From: Macrosoma leucophasiata
Taxonomy: Eukaryota > Arthropoda > Insecta > Lepidoptera > Hedylidae
Length of the DNA stretch: 64,000 bases
Reading direction: 5' to 3'
Assembly (NCBI GenBank): GCA_036365455.1
Contig: JAWQUS010000008.1
Span: 22,303,501 to 22,367,500 of the forward strand
Below, piece after piece: positions 22,201 to 28,900 of the stretch; position 1 is the first letter of the stretch, and the number at the start of each line of letters is the position of its first letter. Below the pieces are notes generated by a model. The model saw only the letters and a program-made list of their open reading frames with translations. It was not told where the DNA came from and did no database searches. A program made the position numbers and the translations under genes.

Positions 22201-24655
22201 GGCGCAGCCGCAGCTGAAGCTGGTGGACCTGGGGTCGGCGGTGGAGACGGGCGCGGAGGCGGAGGCTCGCGGCACGGTGCTGCCGCCCGCCCCCGCTCAG
22301 CTCGAGTTCGCGCCGCCCGAGTGTGTGCTGGGCCGCCCGCCCGCCCCCGCCTGGGACGCATGGGCAGCCGGCGTCTTCTTGTACGTCTTTTTAACTGGGG
22401 TTAGTGAATTTACTTAACTTAATATTTTAACTGTTGTAATAGTTTAACTGCCTCAGTAGCCTAGTGGTAGCAGGTTACTATGTCAATAGGCTCGCCACCT
22501 GTTACATGGGCCAAAACGTAACCGGCGAGTCGTGGGTGTTAACATGTATGCTTGAATGCATGCATTTACCTCTGCCTACACCTTCGCGGATTACATGCGT
22601 GAAATACACGTCACTGATTGATGTCTGTGTAATAGAAACCAAATTAAGCTTTTGTTTGTATGGAATTTTGGCGGAGTGTCCGCGGTGTGGTTCCAGTAGG
22701 AGCTCGAGGGCGTAGGCACCACCGCATTACCTAATCTGTCTGCCGCCAAATGGTAGTGTACAGCACTATCATGTTCCGGTTAGCAGCAATGTATGGCCCT
22801 GTTATAACTATCACAGAGACAAAACAACTATGATCTCAGGGATAGCCTCTGCATTTTGATCTCTGGTCTTTGTGTGGGTGTCTATAGACTACAGCCAACA
22901 CTTAACATCAATGTGAGCAGCATTCCTGTTTGACACCTTTATTACATTAAAAAGAATTAGGTTTTTTACTGGTGGTAGAGCTCCAGTGACGGAGCTCGCG
23001 GGCGTACGCACCACCGCATTAACTAATGTACTTGCCGCTATATGGTGGTATTCTGCATTATCGTGTTCCGGATAGGTGGTAATGTACGACCCTGTAATTC
23101 CCGGCACAGAGGCATAATACCTAAAGGCACAATACCTACCTCAGGAGTGGTAACGCATCTGCATTTTGACCTCTGGTTTATCTGTGGGTGTCTATAGGCT
23201 GCAGTCATGGCTTAACATCAATGTGAACTAAACTATACGTCTGTTGCAGCTATCACCTTTCCTAGACGAATCGATCGAGGAGACGACGGCGAACATAATA
23301 AAGTGCGACTACTGCTTCCCGCCGGAGCACTGGAGCGACGTCGAGGAGCGCGCGCAGACCCTCATCCGTGGCCTACTGGACGCCGCACCCGCCAGACGCC
23401 TCACGCCCAAAGACGCCCTTAACGATTCCTGGTTTGACGAGGTACGCTGCATTCACTTTTTTTTTAATTATGACATCGCTTTTACGCATATTGCCAGTGT
23501 CAAGTAAAATGATATTTCGTATTCTTAAAAGTCAGAATCAGTCAGTCAGAGGATGTCAAAGTAAAAGGAATTCGAGTAAAGCGATGGCTACTTTACCAGA
23601 TCATTTACAATAGAGGCAACCTGAATAACCTGTTGTTTTAGCACTGTTATTCTATTTCACTATACACAGTAATTGTAATAAACCTATATCAAACAAAATG
23701 CCACCAACTTTATTTAATATAACTCTAAAATGCACCAAGAAAATGAAATAAAATAAGAGCACCTTACGTAACTTCACGCCTGTAATCGCCGAAGGGGTAG
23801 GTAAATGCATGCATTCAAGCAAACACCCACGATTCGCCGGTTACGTTTTTGGCCCATGTAAGAGGAGGCGAGCCTGTTGACATCTCCGGGCACATTACCA
23901 AACTTCGGGGTACTGGGAAATTGCCAGAAAATGGAAAAATCCCAATGTGACCAGAGATAAAGGACTTTACACCATTATCTCTGAGAATCCCCTACCCGGG
24001 AATCGAACCCAGGACCTCAGCGTAGTAGTAGTGGCCTGCTACCACTAGGCTACCGAGGTAGTTTTATTAAAACCTAAACAAGTATATTAAATTATCTTTA
24101 TTTCGCGTCAAGTTGTAACGAGTGGAGCGCCAGCGATTGCGCTCCTATGAAACGAAGTTTAGTACAATTCCCAGCTCTGTATTCAATGAGTGCGAAAGGG
24201 AAACATCGGCACAGGCCGGCGCGTGAAACAGAACATTTTGTATGAGAAATTAGCCTAATGCGGAGCGCCGCTCACACGTGATCACGTGACATTGCCGAAA
24301 CGCGGCGCCCGCAAGTGCGTGGGAATAATACGCTGTGTTGCTTTTGCCGTTTTATGTATACAAATAAATGTGTCGGATTAGTCAGTTATTTTGCAGTTTT
24401 TCTTTTAAATAAATATTTAAAATGAAATAAGAAAAGTTCTAGGTATGTATTTTTTGTGAACCTCCACTAAAAAACGTCAAGAGCCGCTTCTGCTGCTGCC
24501 ACCGGTAAGTCTTACCAACTAAACGGTTTATTTGAACATTTTAGGCCCCAGCGACGGCTCTGTCGGTGGTGCAACTAAAGACGTTCCTTGACCGGCGGCG
24601 GCCGGCCGGGCACGGCAACGCGCTGCACTCTCTGCGCTCGCCCAACGACACCTGA
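1035..24655 (+). CDS. Trio: Trio/Kalirin-type RhoGEF with C-terminal Ig, Fn3 and kinase domains (3' half of gene)
   Basis: Exons joined: 1035-1232, 4293-4481, 5482-5702, 10402-10600, 15776-16528, 20680-20958, 22172-22399, 23250-23441, 24545-24655. They total 2370 bp, or 789 codons plus stop, and every junction keeps phase. In order they encode the end of DH2, PH2, a linker, Ig, Fn3 and a protein kinase. This is the order of the C-terminal half of vertebrate TRIO and Kalirin. In that family the GEF2 module activates a Rho GTPase (RhoA in vertebrates) at membranes and the actin cytoskeleton during axon guidance and cell migration. The 5' exons (spectrin repeats, GEF1) must lie before base 1. 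The second SH3 domain that vertebrates have before the Ig domain was not found. The family assignment is secure; the exact 5' edges of the linker and first exons are inferred from splice phase. Confidence 0.88.
1308..1795 (-). repeat. Copy of the abundant ~280-bp SINE-like family (family R1), interrupted
   Basis: Recognised by GGCAAACAAGCATGCGGTTC near the left end and by GGTGGTGCCTACG and CTACCAGT near the right end, shared with copies such as 38063-38345. Better-preserved copies have a T-rich left end, so the element probably reads on the minus strand with a poly(A) tail. The copy is split by the MITE at 1531-1744. Confidence 0.7.
1531..1744. mobile_element. Foldback MITE, hAT-like, inserted into an R1 repeat
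   Basis: The two halves are an imperfect inverted repeat. The left end CACAGTACAAATATG is mirrored by CATATTTGTACTGTG on the right, and similarity continues inward for about 100 bp. The flanks read ATGCGGT on the left and ATGTGGT on the right, consistent with a 7-8 bp target-site duplication that has since changed by one base. No coding capacity. The hAT assignment is an inference from the duplication length. Confidence 0.65.
2385..2600. repeat. Unclassified interspersed repeat
   Basis: Begins with a typical dispersed-element edge (AACTAGCTGTGCCCGCGACT) and ends near ACAAACAGACAGACAGAC. Both look like ends of repeats common in insect genomes. Class not determined. Confidence 0.4.
3238..3357 (-). 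mobile_element. 5'-truncated LINE 3' end, same family as the 43.7-47.0 kb element
   Basis: GGCGGACTTAATGC, CATTCTCTG and CAGTCAACC occur in the same order as in 43781-43860, just beyond the coding end of the complete LINE, next to the same TTTAT-type tail. This is a dead fragment. Confidence 0.65.
3617..3915 (+). repeat. tRNA-derived SINE (family T1)
   Basis: Starts TGCCTCGGTGGTCTAGTG (A-box-like) and has a B-box-like GGGTTCGATTCCCGAG about 50 bp later, followed by a tRNA-unrelated body ending GGCGTGAAGTTAAGG. Related copies lie at 22448-22612, 23762-24064, 28715-28900, 35497-35600 and 50338-50460. Confidence 0.65.
4293..4481 (+). CDS. Trio: Trio exon: N-terminal half of the second PH domain
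   Basis: 63 codons, phase 0 at both ends, between a CAG acceptor and a GTTAAT donor. The translation begins GNITAQGKLLLQ, continues the DH2 end, and contains the PH-domain strands HVFLFQQCVIFSEAV. TRIO and Kalirin have the same block at the start of PH2, where it stabilises the DH-GTPase interface and helps membrane attachment. GC content rises sharply compared with the flanking introns. Confidence 0.9.
4482..5481 (+). other. Trio intron with a dispersed repeat
   Basis: Intron inside the PH2 coding region. It contains a fragment of family R1 near 4596-4640, a short CA run near 4840-4855 and a copy of dispersed repeat X at 4797-5160. No exon seen. Confidence 0.55.
4797..5160. repeat. Dispersed repeat X, copy 1
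   Basis: Shares blocks with 51590-51910: ACAACCCTAAC, GAAATGCAGCATCTCAGC, AATTCATACCT, GAAGTCAACATCAGT and GGCATGGACTGTTGAAAT. Includes a short CA microsatellite. Class unknown, no coding capacity. Confidence 0.55.
5482..5702 (+). CDS. Trio: Trio exon: C-terminal half of the second PH domain
   Basis: Starts in phase 0 after TTACCAG and ends in phase 2 (...ACC GC) at a consensus GTAAGT. Residues include EYTFIIHSA and the C-terminal PH helix KEWTTTLNTILQSQ with its conserved Trp, as in TRIO, followed by RIFGEALENPGAY. If the intron were retained, translation would stop one codon later at TAA, which would yield a protein ending soon after PH2. Confidence 0.9.
5703..10401 (+). other. Large Trio intron, mostly AT-rich
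   Basis: A 4.7-kb intron. It includes a short stretch of a widespread repeat at about 7985-8050 (CCGACTTCAAAAAA...GGAGGTTCTCAATTCG) and a GC-rich island at 8860-9050 that may be an alternative terminal exon. Several AATAAA-like motifs occur (for example around 5907 and 9650). Nothing else coding was recognised. Confidence 0.5.
8865..8952 (+). CDS. Possible alternative terminal exon of Trio
   Basis: A GC-rich island in an AT-rich intron starts after TGATGTAG. The preceding Trio exon ends in phase 2. Joined to 8865, the frame stays open for about 29 codons (beginning A-SLAARIGGRC) and stops at TAA, 8950-8952. AATAAA occurs near 9650, so a short isoform ending after PH2 is conceivable, comparable to the Kalirin and fly Trio forms that end near there. 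No homology to a known tail is recognised, and 29 open codons in GC-rich DNA is weak evidence. Confidence 0.28.
10402..10600 (+). CDS. Trio: Trio exon: low-complexity linker after PH2
   Basis: Opens in the phase the preceding exon needs (1 nt completes the split Ala codon) after a T-rich tract and TAG, and ends in phase 0 at GTGAGT. The translation is basic and Pro/Ser-rich (KTESVPPSLGGRLAPELRAR..., ending ASAVSPTSPPHN), as expected for the disordered linker after PH2. Alternative acceptor: 10441, in the same phase and 13 codons shorter. The strong GC contrast and phase agreement support it as an exon; the exact 5' edge is inferred. Confidence 0.7.
11106..12398 (+). mobile_element. mariner transposon, nearly full length, inactive
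   Basis: Terminal inverted repeats of about 30 bp: TAGGTTGGGGAAAAAGTCTT at the left and its near mirror (AAACTTTTTCCCCAACCTA) at the right, with TA at the insertion point. About 1.29 kb, the standard mariner length. It encloses a transposase pseudogene. It lies in a Trio intron on the same strand. Confidence 0.92.
11293..12322 (+). pseudogene. mariner transposase pseudogene
   Basis: Three consecutive open segments in different frames (11293-11664, 11675-11869, 11996-12322) together cover the family length of about 345 residues. The N-terminal helix-turn-helix region is in the first segment. The catalytic residues are all visible: GDEKW for the first Asp, HDNARPH for the second, and PYSPDLAPSDFHLF for the third, with 34 residues between the second and third (DD34D, diagnostic of mariner). 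It is disrupted by a frameshift near 11640 and in-frame stops near 11868 and 11972, so this copy cannot make an active enzyme. Confidence 0.92.
12488..12575 (+). repeat. tRNA-related SINE fragment (family T3)
   Basis: CAGCTTAATGGTAAAGGGTC (A-box-like) and CACAGATTCAATGCC (degenerate B box), ending GCCCGAAGTCAAAG. Similar to 16785-16850 and to parts of 40882-41068. The degraded promoter boxes and lack of a tRNA fold argue against a functional tRNA. Confidence 0.5.
12827..13008. mobile_element. MITE with a perfect 47-bp terminal inverted repeat
   Basis: 12827-12873 is the exact reverse complement of 12962-13008 (outer end ATATCGCATGCTTAATGG). The 88-bp interior is unrelated and non-coding. The perfect arms indicate a recent insertion. 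TA-rich flanks would fit a Tc1/mariner-type duplication, but the superfamily is not proven. Confidence 0.85.
13670..13881 (+). mobile_element. Helitron-like non-autonomous element
   Basis: Ends in a GC-rich short-hairpin region followed by CTAG (CGCGAAGCCGGGG...CCGCTAG), the classic Helitron 3' end. The body (GCTGAAGAGTTTGTTTG...) reappears inverted at 18913-19120. There is no terminal inverted repeat, as expected for Helitrons. The left edge is approximate. Confidence 0.55.
14897..15050. mobile_element. Foldback MITE, GGTTGCACCA family
   Basis: An imperfect palindrome: GGGTTGCACCACGACTTTTG on the left is mirrored by CAAAAGTCATGGTGCAACCC on the right, and pairing continues inward (TTAAGTTATTGTAAC / GTTACAATAACTTTAA). 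Related to 39393-39525. No coding capacity. Confidence 0.8.
15776..16528 (+). CDS. Trio: Trio exon: Ig domain, Fn3 domain and start of the kinase domain
   Basis: A 251-codon, extremely GC-rich exon, phase 0 at both ends (acceptor ...GATACGGCAG, donor GTATCT). It encodes an Ig domain (about residues 25-120 of the exon) with the Cys pair in TLACRAL and DAGVYCC, the core Trp in ASWRK and the DxGxYxC motif. An Fn3-like domain follows (PAVRALSGGGLAVQW... to QYSFRLVGA). The last part starts the kinase: IGRGRTARV is the glycine-rich loop and HRVALKQ carries the ATP-anchoring Lys. The order matches the TRIO and Kalirin C-terminus. Long open frames on the opposite strand here are GC artefacts. Confidence 0.9.
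16785..16850 (+). repeat. tRNA-related SINE fragment (family T3)
   Basis: GACTTCGGTAGCTTAGTGG followed by TAAAGCGGCTGGACTGGTTAT, an A-box-type tRNA 5' half. The B-box half is missing or decayed. Confidence 0.45.
17560..17815 (+). repeat. Unclassified repeat, partner of 29885-30140 (opposite orientation)
   Basis: Contains GAAGTGAAAAATGATTTTTC, CTCCAAAACTTCGTAAAAAC, GAGCCACCCCATCATCTCAT and ends in an A-rich tract. The reverse complement of 29885-30140 matches it almost base for base over about 255 bp. No open frame or terminal inverted repeat was seen. Confidence 0.7.
18913..19120 (-). mobile_element. Helitron-like non-autonomous element
   Basis: Reads CTAGCGGCCCGCCCC from its left edge, the reverse complement of a Helitron-type 3' end, and its body matches the reverse complement of 13670-13881 (for example AAACAAACTCTTCAGCTTTA). 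Confidence 0.55.
19975..20262 (-). repeat. Family R1 copy
   Basis: Near-complete: GGCAAACAAACATGCAGTTC through GGAAATTACAGGGCCGTACA to GCTACCACCAGTAAAG. Inferred to read on the minus strand because well-preserved copies have a T-rich left end. Confidence 0.75.
20335..20462 (-). repeat. Family R1 fragment
   Basis: Matches only the middle of the family (CAGACACCCACAACAAGAAC to GGAAATTACAGGGCCGTAA). It lies 75 bp after a near-complete copy in the same orientation. Confidence 0.6.
20680..20958 (+). CDS. Trio: Trio exon: kinase N-lobe end and catalytic loop
   Basis: 93 codons, phase 0, acceptor GTGCGTCAG and donor GTGAGT. It includes REYRIL, a candidate helix-C Glu, the hinge-like TIVLELVAGGPLLEW, and SALDWLHANNVAHLDVR, which is the catalytic loop up to the residue before PEN. 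The motif reads HLDVR where most relatives have HLDLK, so the catalytic-loop Lys is Arg; the base Asp is kept. HLD in place of HRD is normal in the MLCK/DAPK/TRIO branch. Confidence 0.9.
21509..21690 (-). mobile_element. Helitron-like non-autonomous element
   Basis: Left edge CTAGCGGCCCGCCCCGGCTT, a reverse-complemented Helitron-type 3' end. The body matches the reverse complement of 47505-47686, including GGTTAAGTGGTTTAGGAGTC. Confidence 0.6.
21778..22139 (-). repeat. SINE with a 5S-rRNA-like segment
   Basis: The reverse complement contains a segment resembling the 3' half of 5S rRNA (GGGCGCGGTCGGTAGTGTGA in the sister copy at 61948-62315). Its tail resembles LINE 3' ends (CCCAGCAGTGGGACGTATAA) and finishes in a repeated ATT/AAT. 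It lies just upstream of a Trio splice acceptor. Confidence 0.65.
22172..22399 (+). CDS. Trio: Trio exon: kinase activation segment and C-lobe
   Basis: 76 codons, phase 0, acceptor TTTGCTTTAG, donor GTTAGT. Begins PENILVE, so the catalytic Asn is present. The Mg-binding motif reads LVDLGSAV: DFG has become DLG, with the Asp kept. The activation segment is Pro/Ala-rich. EFAPPEC stands at the APE position and WDAWAAGVFLYVFLTG is the DxWxxG helix. The domain is therefore intact in its main catalytic residues but divergent. Extremely GC-rich, so opposite-strand open frames here are artefacts. Confidence 0.9.
22448..22612 (+). repeat. tRNA-derived SINE, family T1, internally deleted
   Basis: TGCCTCAGTAGCCTAGTGGT start, then jumps to the body (CAGGCTCGCCACCTGTTACA omitted B box) and ends near GGATTACATGCGTGAAATAC. 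Confidence 0.5.
22695..22945 (+). repeat. Family R1 copy
   Basis: Plus-oriented: GAGGGCGTAGGCACCACCGC through ATGTATGGCCCTGTTATAAC to CACTTAACATCAATGTGAGC. Diverged from the commonest subtype in its middle part, like 41725-42003. Confidence 0.65.
22960..23238 (+). repeat. Family R1 copy abutting a Trio splice acceptor
   Basis: Begins TTTTTTACTGGTGGTAGAGC and ends GGCTTAACATCAATGTGAAC. The distance to the exon at 23250 is about 11 bp, so the branch point of this intron probably lies within or at the edge of the repeat. Confidence 0.7.
23250..23441 (+). CDS. Trio: Trio exon: kinase C-lobe
   Basis: 64 codons, phase 0, acceptor TCTGTTGCAG, donor GTACGC. Translation LSPFLDESIEETTANIIKCD ... FPPEHWSDV ... 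LLDAAPARRLTPKDALNDSWF closely follows the end of the TRIO and Kalirin kinase domain, including the conserved late-helix Arg (PARR) and the terminal Trp. Confidence 0.93.
23442..24544 (+). other. Last Trio intron
   Basis: Contains a minus-oriented T1 SINE (23762-24064) and a GC-rich patch at about 24120-24320 with two adjacent CACGTG sites (ACACGTGATCACGTGAC). The patch could be a remnant element or a CpG-rich regulatory segment; I see no open coding segment with splice sites in it. Confidence 0.45.
23762..24064 (-). repeat. tRNA-derived SINE (family T1)
   Basis: Reverse complement of the family: left edge CGTAACTTCACGCCTGTAAT, B-box complement GGAATCGAACCCAGG, right edge GCTACCACTAGGCTACCGAGG. 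Near full length. Confidence 0.7.
24545..24655 (+). CDS. Trio: Trio terminal coding exon
   Basis: Acceptor ACATTTTAG, phase 0, 36 codons plus TGA (24653-24655). The translation begins APATALSVVQLKTFLDRR and ends SPNDT. The VVQLKTFLDRR part lines up with the short basic tail after the kinase of TRIO and Kalirin. The stop sets the C-terminus of the gene. Confidence 0.85.
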   Translation, partial: APATALSVVQLKTFLDRRRPAGHGNALHSLRSPNDT

Positions 24656-26821
24656 CCCGCGGCCGGCGACGACCCCGCGCCCCTCTGACGCGGCCGCTCG
24701 CCCTTCGCCCTACCTCCCAAAGGAACACGACCATCCATGCCCCACACACCAGAGACCGCAACCGAAATATGATTTGGGTTGCGACCGAAAACTCCACGTG
24801 TAACTGGCTTTAAATCAGTATTTTAACAACTATATTATCGAGAGAATACCGCTGATCTCTCGCTCGCAAGTTCGACGCTCGACTAGTATTTTGTAACATG
24901 GACTTTGTAGTTCGGAAGTTTATCCCTGTCGGAGTAAACGGCGCTAGCCAAATAATTGTAGTGACTTTTATCAAACATTCATTCTTACTCATATTGTACT
25001 CTTAAGCTATAGTTTTGTAATCATTCGTGTAGTCAATGTGCCCACCTGTCGATTTCGGTATAAGCGAAATCAGTCTGCGATGTGTTTCGAAGTTTTCTTT
25101 AATCGCGACTCTTGCTAGTATTTGTACGGATATATTAAATATTTATACGATTTATTTCTAGTATTTTTGCACCGGCCTTCCTTGTATAGAAATATATACA
25201 TAAAAATGTAAAAACAATATTACTACAACATTATAATTTCATGTCAGTAAAGGCAGAGTCGTAATGACGATTTTCCTTGAAATTAATTTTGTAGCTAGTC
25301 GTCTTTTACATAGTCGGAGTCACGTAATGGACGAATTTCTTTACTGCTGCCTCTAATTCGATAATATAATGTTTCGAAGGGGTTAATTTTTTTTTGTCGC
25401 GCCTTGTGACCGTAGCGTGATTTCTCAAGTGGCCGATTGTAAGAAAAGTGTCTGTGATTTATGCTAAAGTAATTTTTCTTGCTTATTCCTAATTTAAAGA
25501 ATGTAATTTTTTTTAAACTATCCAACTGTATATAGCAATAAGTTTTAGTGAATATCTAGTTTTTAACCTAATTTGTGACCAAATTGTGAATTTTTTATAA
25601 TAATAAGTATGTAAAGAAACCATCAATAATTGTTTAAATACAGACGATGAAAATAGATTTAAAATTATCGCAATGTAATGTGAAGAAAAATTGGTTAGTC
25701 CGTTTTGTAATATCAAGGAAAAAATGAATAGCTTTTATAGCATTTTAAAAAGGTATCCGATTTAATTGTTGATTAATTCCAGTGTTGCATGCAGCATGCA
25801 TTGTCACAAATGAACTTTTAAGTCTATTCTCAATCGTTTTTTACTCTCGATCAATTATTATATGGCATTACACATATTAAACACGACATGAACAAATTTT
25901 ATGACTCCAAAATATGATAAGCACTTCATTTTTTAAATATATTTATTGTTATATTGTTTGACACGTGCCTTTTTTTAGAAGTTCATGGCGTTAGGCGTAC
26001 CATGAGCTTTTATTATATTTTGCGATCGCAAATTGTACAGCTATTAGCTTTGTCTCATATAAGCGCAGTCATACACACAAATGCTTTTAATTACATTTTC
26101 TAAATTGAATCGCAATAAGGACATCATGGTACGCACTGACAATAAATTGTCGATCGATTGAATTTATAAATTAGGTGTACATCCCTTTTTTTATTTCTAT
26201 TACAACATTATGAATCTACAAAAGCATCCATTCCATCTGACAATAAACGTATTATAATTTTATTATAAATCTAATTGCGGCGAACTGAGTTCAACATTGA
26301 TGGTATAAATATAGTCGCATATTATTATTAACAGAAGTATCTCGTGCAGAGCACGGTTAAAATGTTTAGAGTCATCGTGCATCAGTCTTTCCAATTATTT
26401 TTAGAAATATCATCAAAGATAAATAAGATTAGCCGAGTAACACTTAGAAGTTGTTCACGATTGATAATACAAATAATTTAATAGAATTGTTAATTGCTCG
26501 GTTCCAATAACCATACCATCACCGACTTAATTCCTACACTGAGTTAATGAATGATAGTAGAAAACAAATGTGAATGGAGAAATGTTTGGAACCAGTCATT
26601 ATTAGGGTTCTGTACTTCAAAAGGAAAAACGGAATCCTATTACGCATCAAATATATCATTTACAATCGCGGTGGAAGTTGCGTGGTGCGTGCTCGCACAC
26701 AATCATGTGGCTTTTCCATAGATGATAGTTTTCATATTGACTTGCAGCGACTGTGGAGCTGTTTGCCAGTGTCACTTATAATATCAATTGTATTAGTACT
26801 GATGTAACTGTAATATGATAT
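24656..26821 (+). other. Probable Trio 3' UTR and downstream DNA
   Basis: AT-rich, no coding segment. About 2.1 kb separates the stop from the AATAAA at 26822. A piece of a dispersed repeat at about 26600-26660 (AGGGTTCTGTACTTCAAAAG) may mark the end of the transcribed region. Confidence 0.4.
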
Positions 26822-26827
26822 AATAAA
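26822..26827 (+). promoter_or_regulatory. Candidate polyadenylation signal of Trio
   Basis: The clearest AATAAA downstream of the Trio stop, followed about 25 bp later by a GT- and T-rich stretch. Other AATAAA motifs lie near 26145 and 26236, so the true site is uncertain. Confidence 0.3.
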
Positions 26828-27361
26828 ATGCATTATATAATTTTGTGAAATTGACTTTTATTTATTCCTGTTTTACTCAGCATAATGTATACAATCATTG
26901 CTCCGCCCATAGGTGGGCGAAACTTTTTGCACATGCCATGATCGGAGGAATTTCAACGCATCATTTAATACGCTCACAAAATATACAATAATATGTACAT
27001 ATTTATATAGCGTAATCGATTTCTAGTCCAAACGGCCTGCAGATATGTGGTGTACTAAAAGTCATTTCTGATCTTACATGCTGAACACGTTCACGGGCGA
27101 GCGTGAGCCGTTTTCAGGCATTTGAGCTTTCAGGAACTGGCTATCAGTTTACAGTACTATCTAGTGTAAATAAACAAATCAAACGGATGCTTTCACTTTT
27201 CACATACAAATTTAATTCGACTATCTGTACGTGTACACAGGATTTTATTGGGTTAACAGGTCATTGCTATTTAGATAATTAACAAGAATTTTAGCACAGT
27301 TTTGACGCAAGAGGTACAGAAAACTATTAACACTCTATAAACGAAGCACAGTTAGAATAAA

Positions 27362-28455
27362 CTATACACAAAAAAACCGGTCAAGTGCATGTCGGGCCAC
27401 GCGCAGTGTAGGGTTCCGTAGTTACAGAGTAAAAGATGAAATGAAAAAAAATTATAAATATTTTGTAAGGACTTGTTCGAAATTTTCGAGTAAAGTACAT
27501 TTGATCGACTATTACTTGAGGTTCGTGATGCGACTAGGACCCACCAGAATATCAGCGCTGCAGCCACTGGTGCAGCAATCAGCTGAGGTGGGAGCCGTTT
27601 TTTTTGGCTTCCCACAACCAAATATATAATTGTATTTTTACTTGTTTTTAATTTTTTTTTTATTATTGTTATTGTGTGTGTGCCAAAAAAAAAAATATTT
27701 TTCTTCTTTTTTTTTCTTCTATTACTCGCAAACTTGCAAGGCCAACTTAAGTGTGATAGTTTTCCTTTTAATTTCGTTATATATAGATACTATTGCCGTA
27801 ACGTTTGAATTTCTAACAACAACCGTTTAGTCTGTAGGGTGGGAGACACTTAAGTCTAACGAAAATTAGCACCTTAAAGCTTAATAAGTCACGAACAATT
27901 AACTAAATCGAAAAATGATGTTCGGACACCCATACTATTTTTTAAAAACCTATTCAACGATACTACACACTATATGGAAATCGAAAATAAAAAAAAGTAT
28001 CTGCGAGTTACATGTAGGCGAGGTCACCCTAAATATATTTTTTTTCATGTTTTTATTCTACCACTTTGTCGGCGTAATTAAGATGTATACTTGTGCCAAA
28101 TTTCAAGTCTCTAGTACTTATAGTTTTTGCGCTAACCCGCGGACGGACAGACAGACAGATATACAGACAGACAGACAGACAGACGGACATGGCGAAACTA
28201 TAATAAATGAATAAATAAATACGTTTATCATTAGATATAACGTGATGGGATGAACGTGTAAAAAAATAACGTCCCCCCACTTAACGTGTAGGGGAGGTAA
28301 GTAGCCTAAAAATATATTTTTCAAGATTCTATTGCCCGACTTTTTCCGCATAGCTATATAGTATTCGTACTAAATTAAAGCTCTCTAGTATTAATAGTAT
28401 GAGTATAGCTGCGGACGGATACTTATGGCGAAAGTATAAGGGTTCTTTGCAGGCT
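27362..28455. repeat. Unclassified long interspersed repeat
   Basis: Starts AAACCGGTCAAGTGCATGTC...AGGGTTCCGTA, contains a (GACA)n-type run at 28140-28186 followed by GGACATGGCGAAACT, and ends near GGGTTCTTTGCAGGCTACGG. The right part recurs at about 52440-52930. Possibly two related copies side by side (27362-28260 and 28262-28455). Confidence 0.5.
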
Positions 28456-28467
28456 ACGGAATCGCAT

Positions 28468-28565
28468 GTATGTATGTATCTTCACGTCCCTAACGAGGTA
28501 GGCAGAGAGTGTAGAGCGCCAGATATCCCGGCCCTGACATACCTCTCATGCCTCATCTACCTTCA
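28468..28565. repeat. Short dispersed repeat (copy 1 of 3)
   Basis: TATCTTCACG...GGTAGGCAGAGAGTGT...GCGCCAGATATCCCGGCCCT; the same string order occurs at 52945-53045 and 60900-60978. Confidence 0.6.
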
Positions 28566-28714
28566 ATCATTAAACTAAATATATGTAACAGAAATAGGGG
28601 GAAGAACGACGGATTTATTTCCAGACTTTCGAGTGTTATAGCGCAAGCGTCTCGGTTAGATGGGAATATCCACCTCCCTTAATTTCTGATACCTACAGAG
28701 GCTGAAGATATGTT

Positions 28715-28900
28715 TGTCATAAAACGTAACTTCATGCCCGTAATCCCCGAAGGAGTAGGCAGTGGTAAATGCCACGATGCGCCGCTTACATTTTTGACTC
28801 GTACAATAGGTGGCGAGCCTGTCCCGGAGATGTCATCCGGGCAAATTTCAGAAACATTCCAGAAAATGGAACAATCAATAGAACCAGATTAAATGGCTTT
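28715..28900 (-). repeat. tRNA-derived SINE, family T1, truncated
   Basis: Matches the body in reverse (CGTAACTTCATGCCCGTAAT, GGCGAGCCTGTCCCGGAGAT) without the tRNA-related head. Confidence 0.55.

Larger units (their letters stand above)
22400..23249 (+). other. Trio intron filled with SINE-like repeats
   Basis: An 850-bp intron made largely of a T1 SINE fragment (22448-22612) and two R1 copies reading on the plus strand (22695-22945, 22960-23238). The second ends only about 11 bp before the acceptor. Confidence 0.6.

Noticed and set aside
22149..22404. Other-frame open segments over the activation-segment exon
   Set aside because: Gly/Arg/Pro-rich GC artefacts opposite or out of frame with PENILVE...DLG.
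28140..28190. CRISPR-like or regulatory array from the GACAGACA run
   Set aside because: A simple tetranucleotide tract inside a dispersed repeat, with no spacers.
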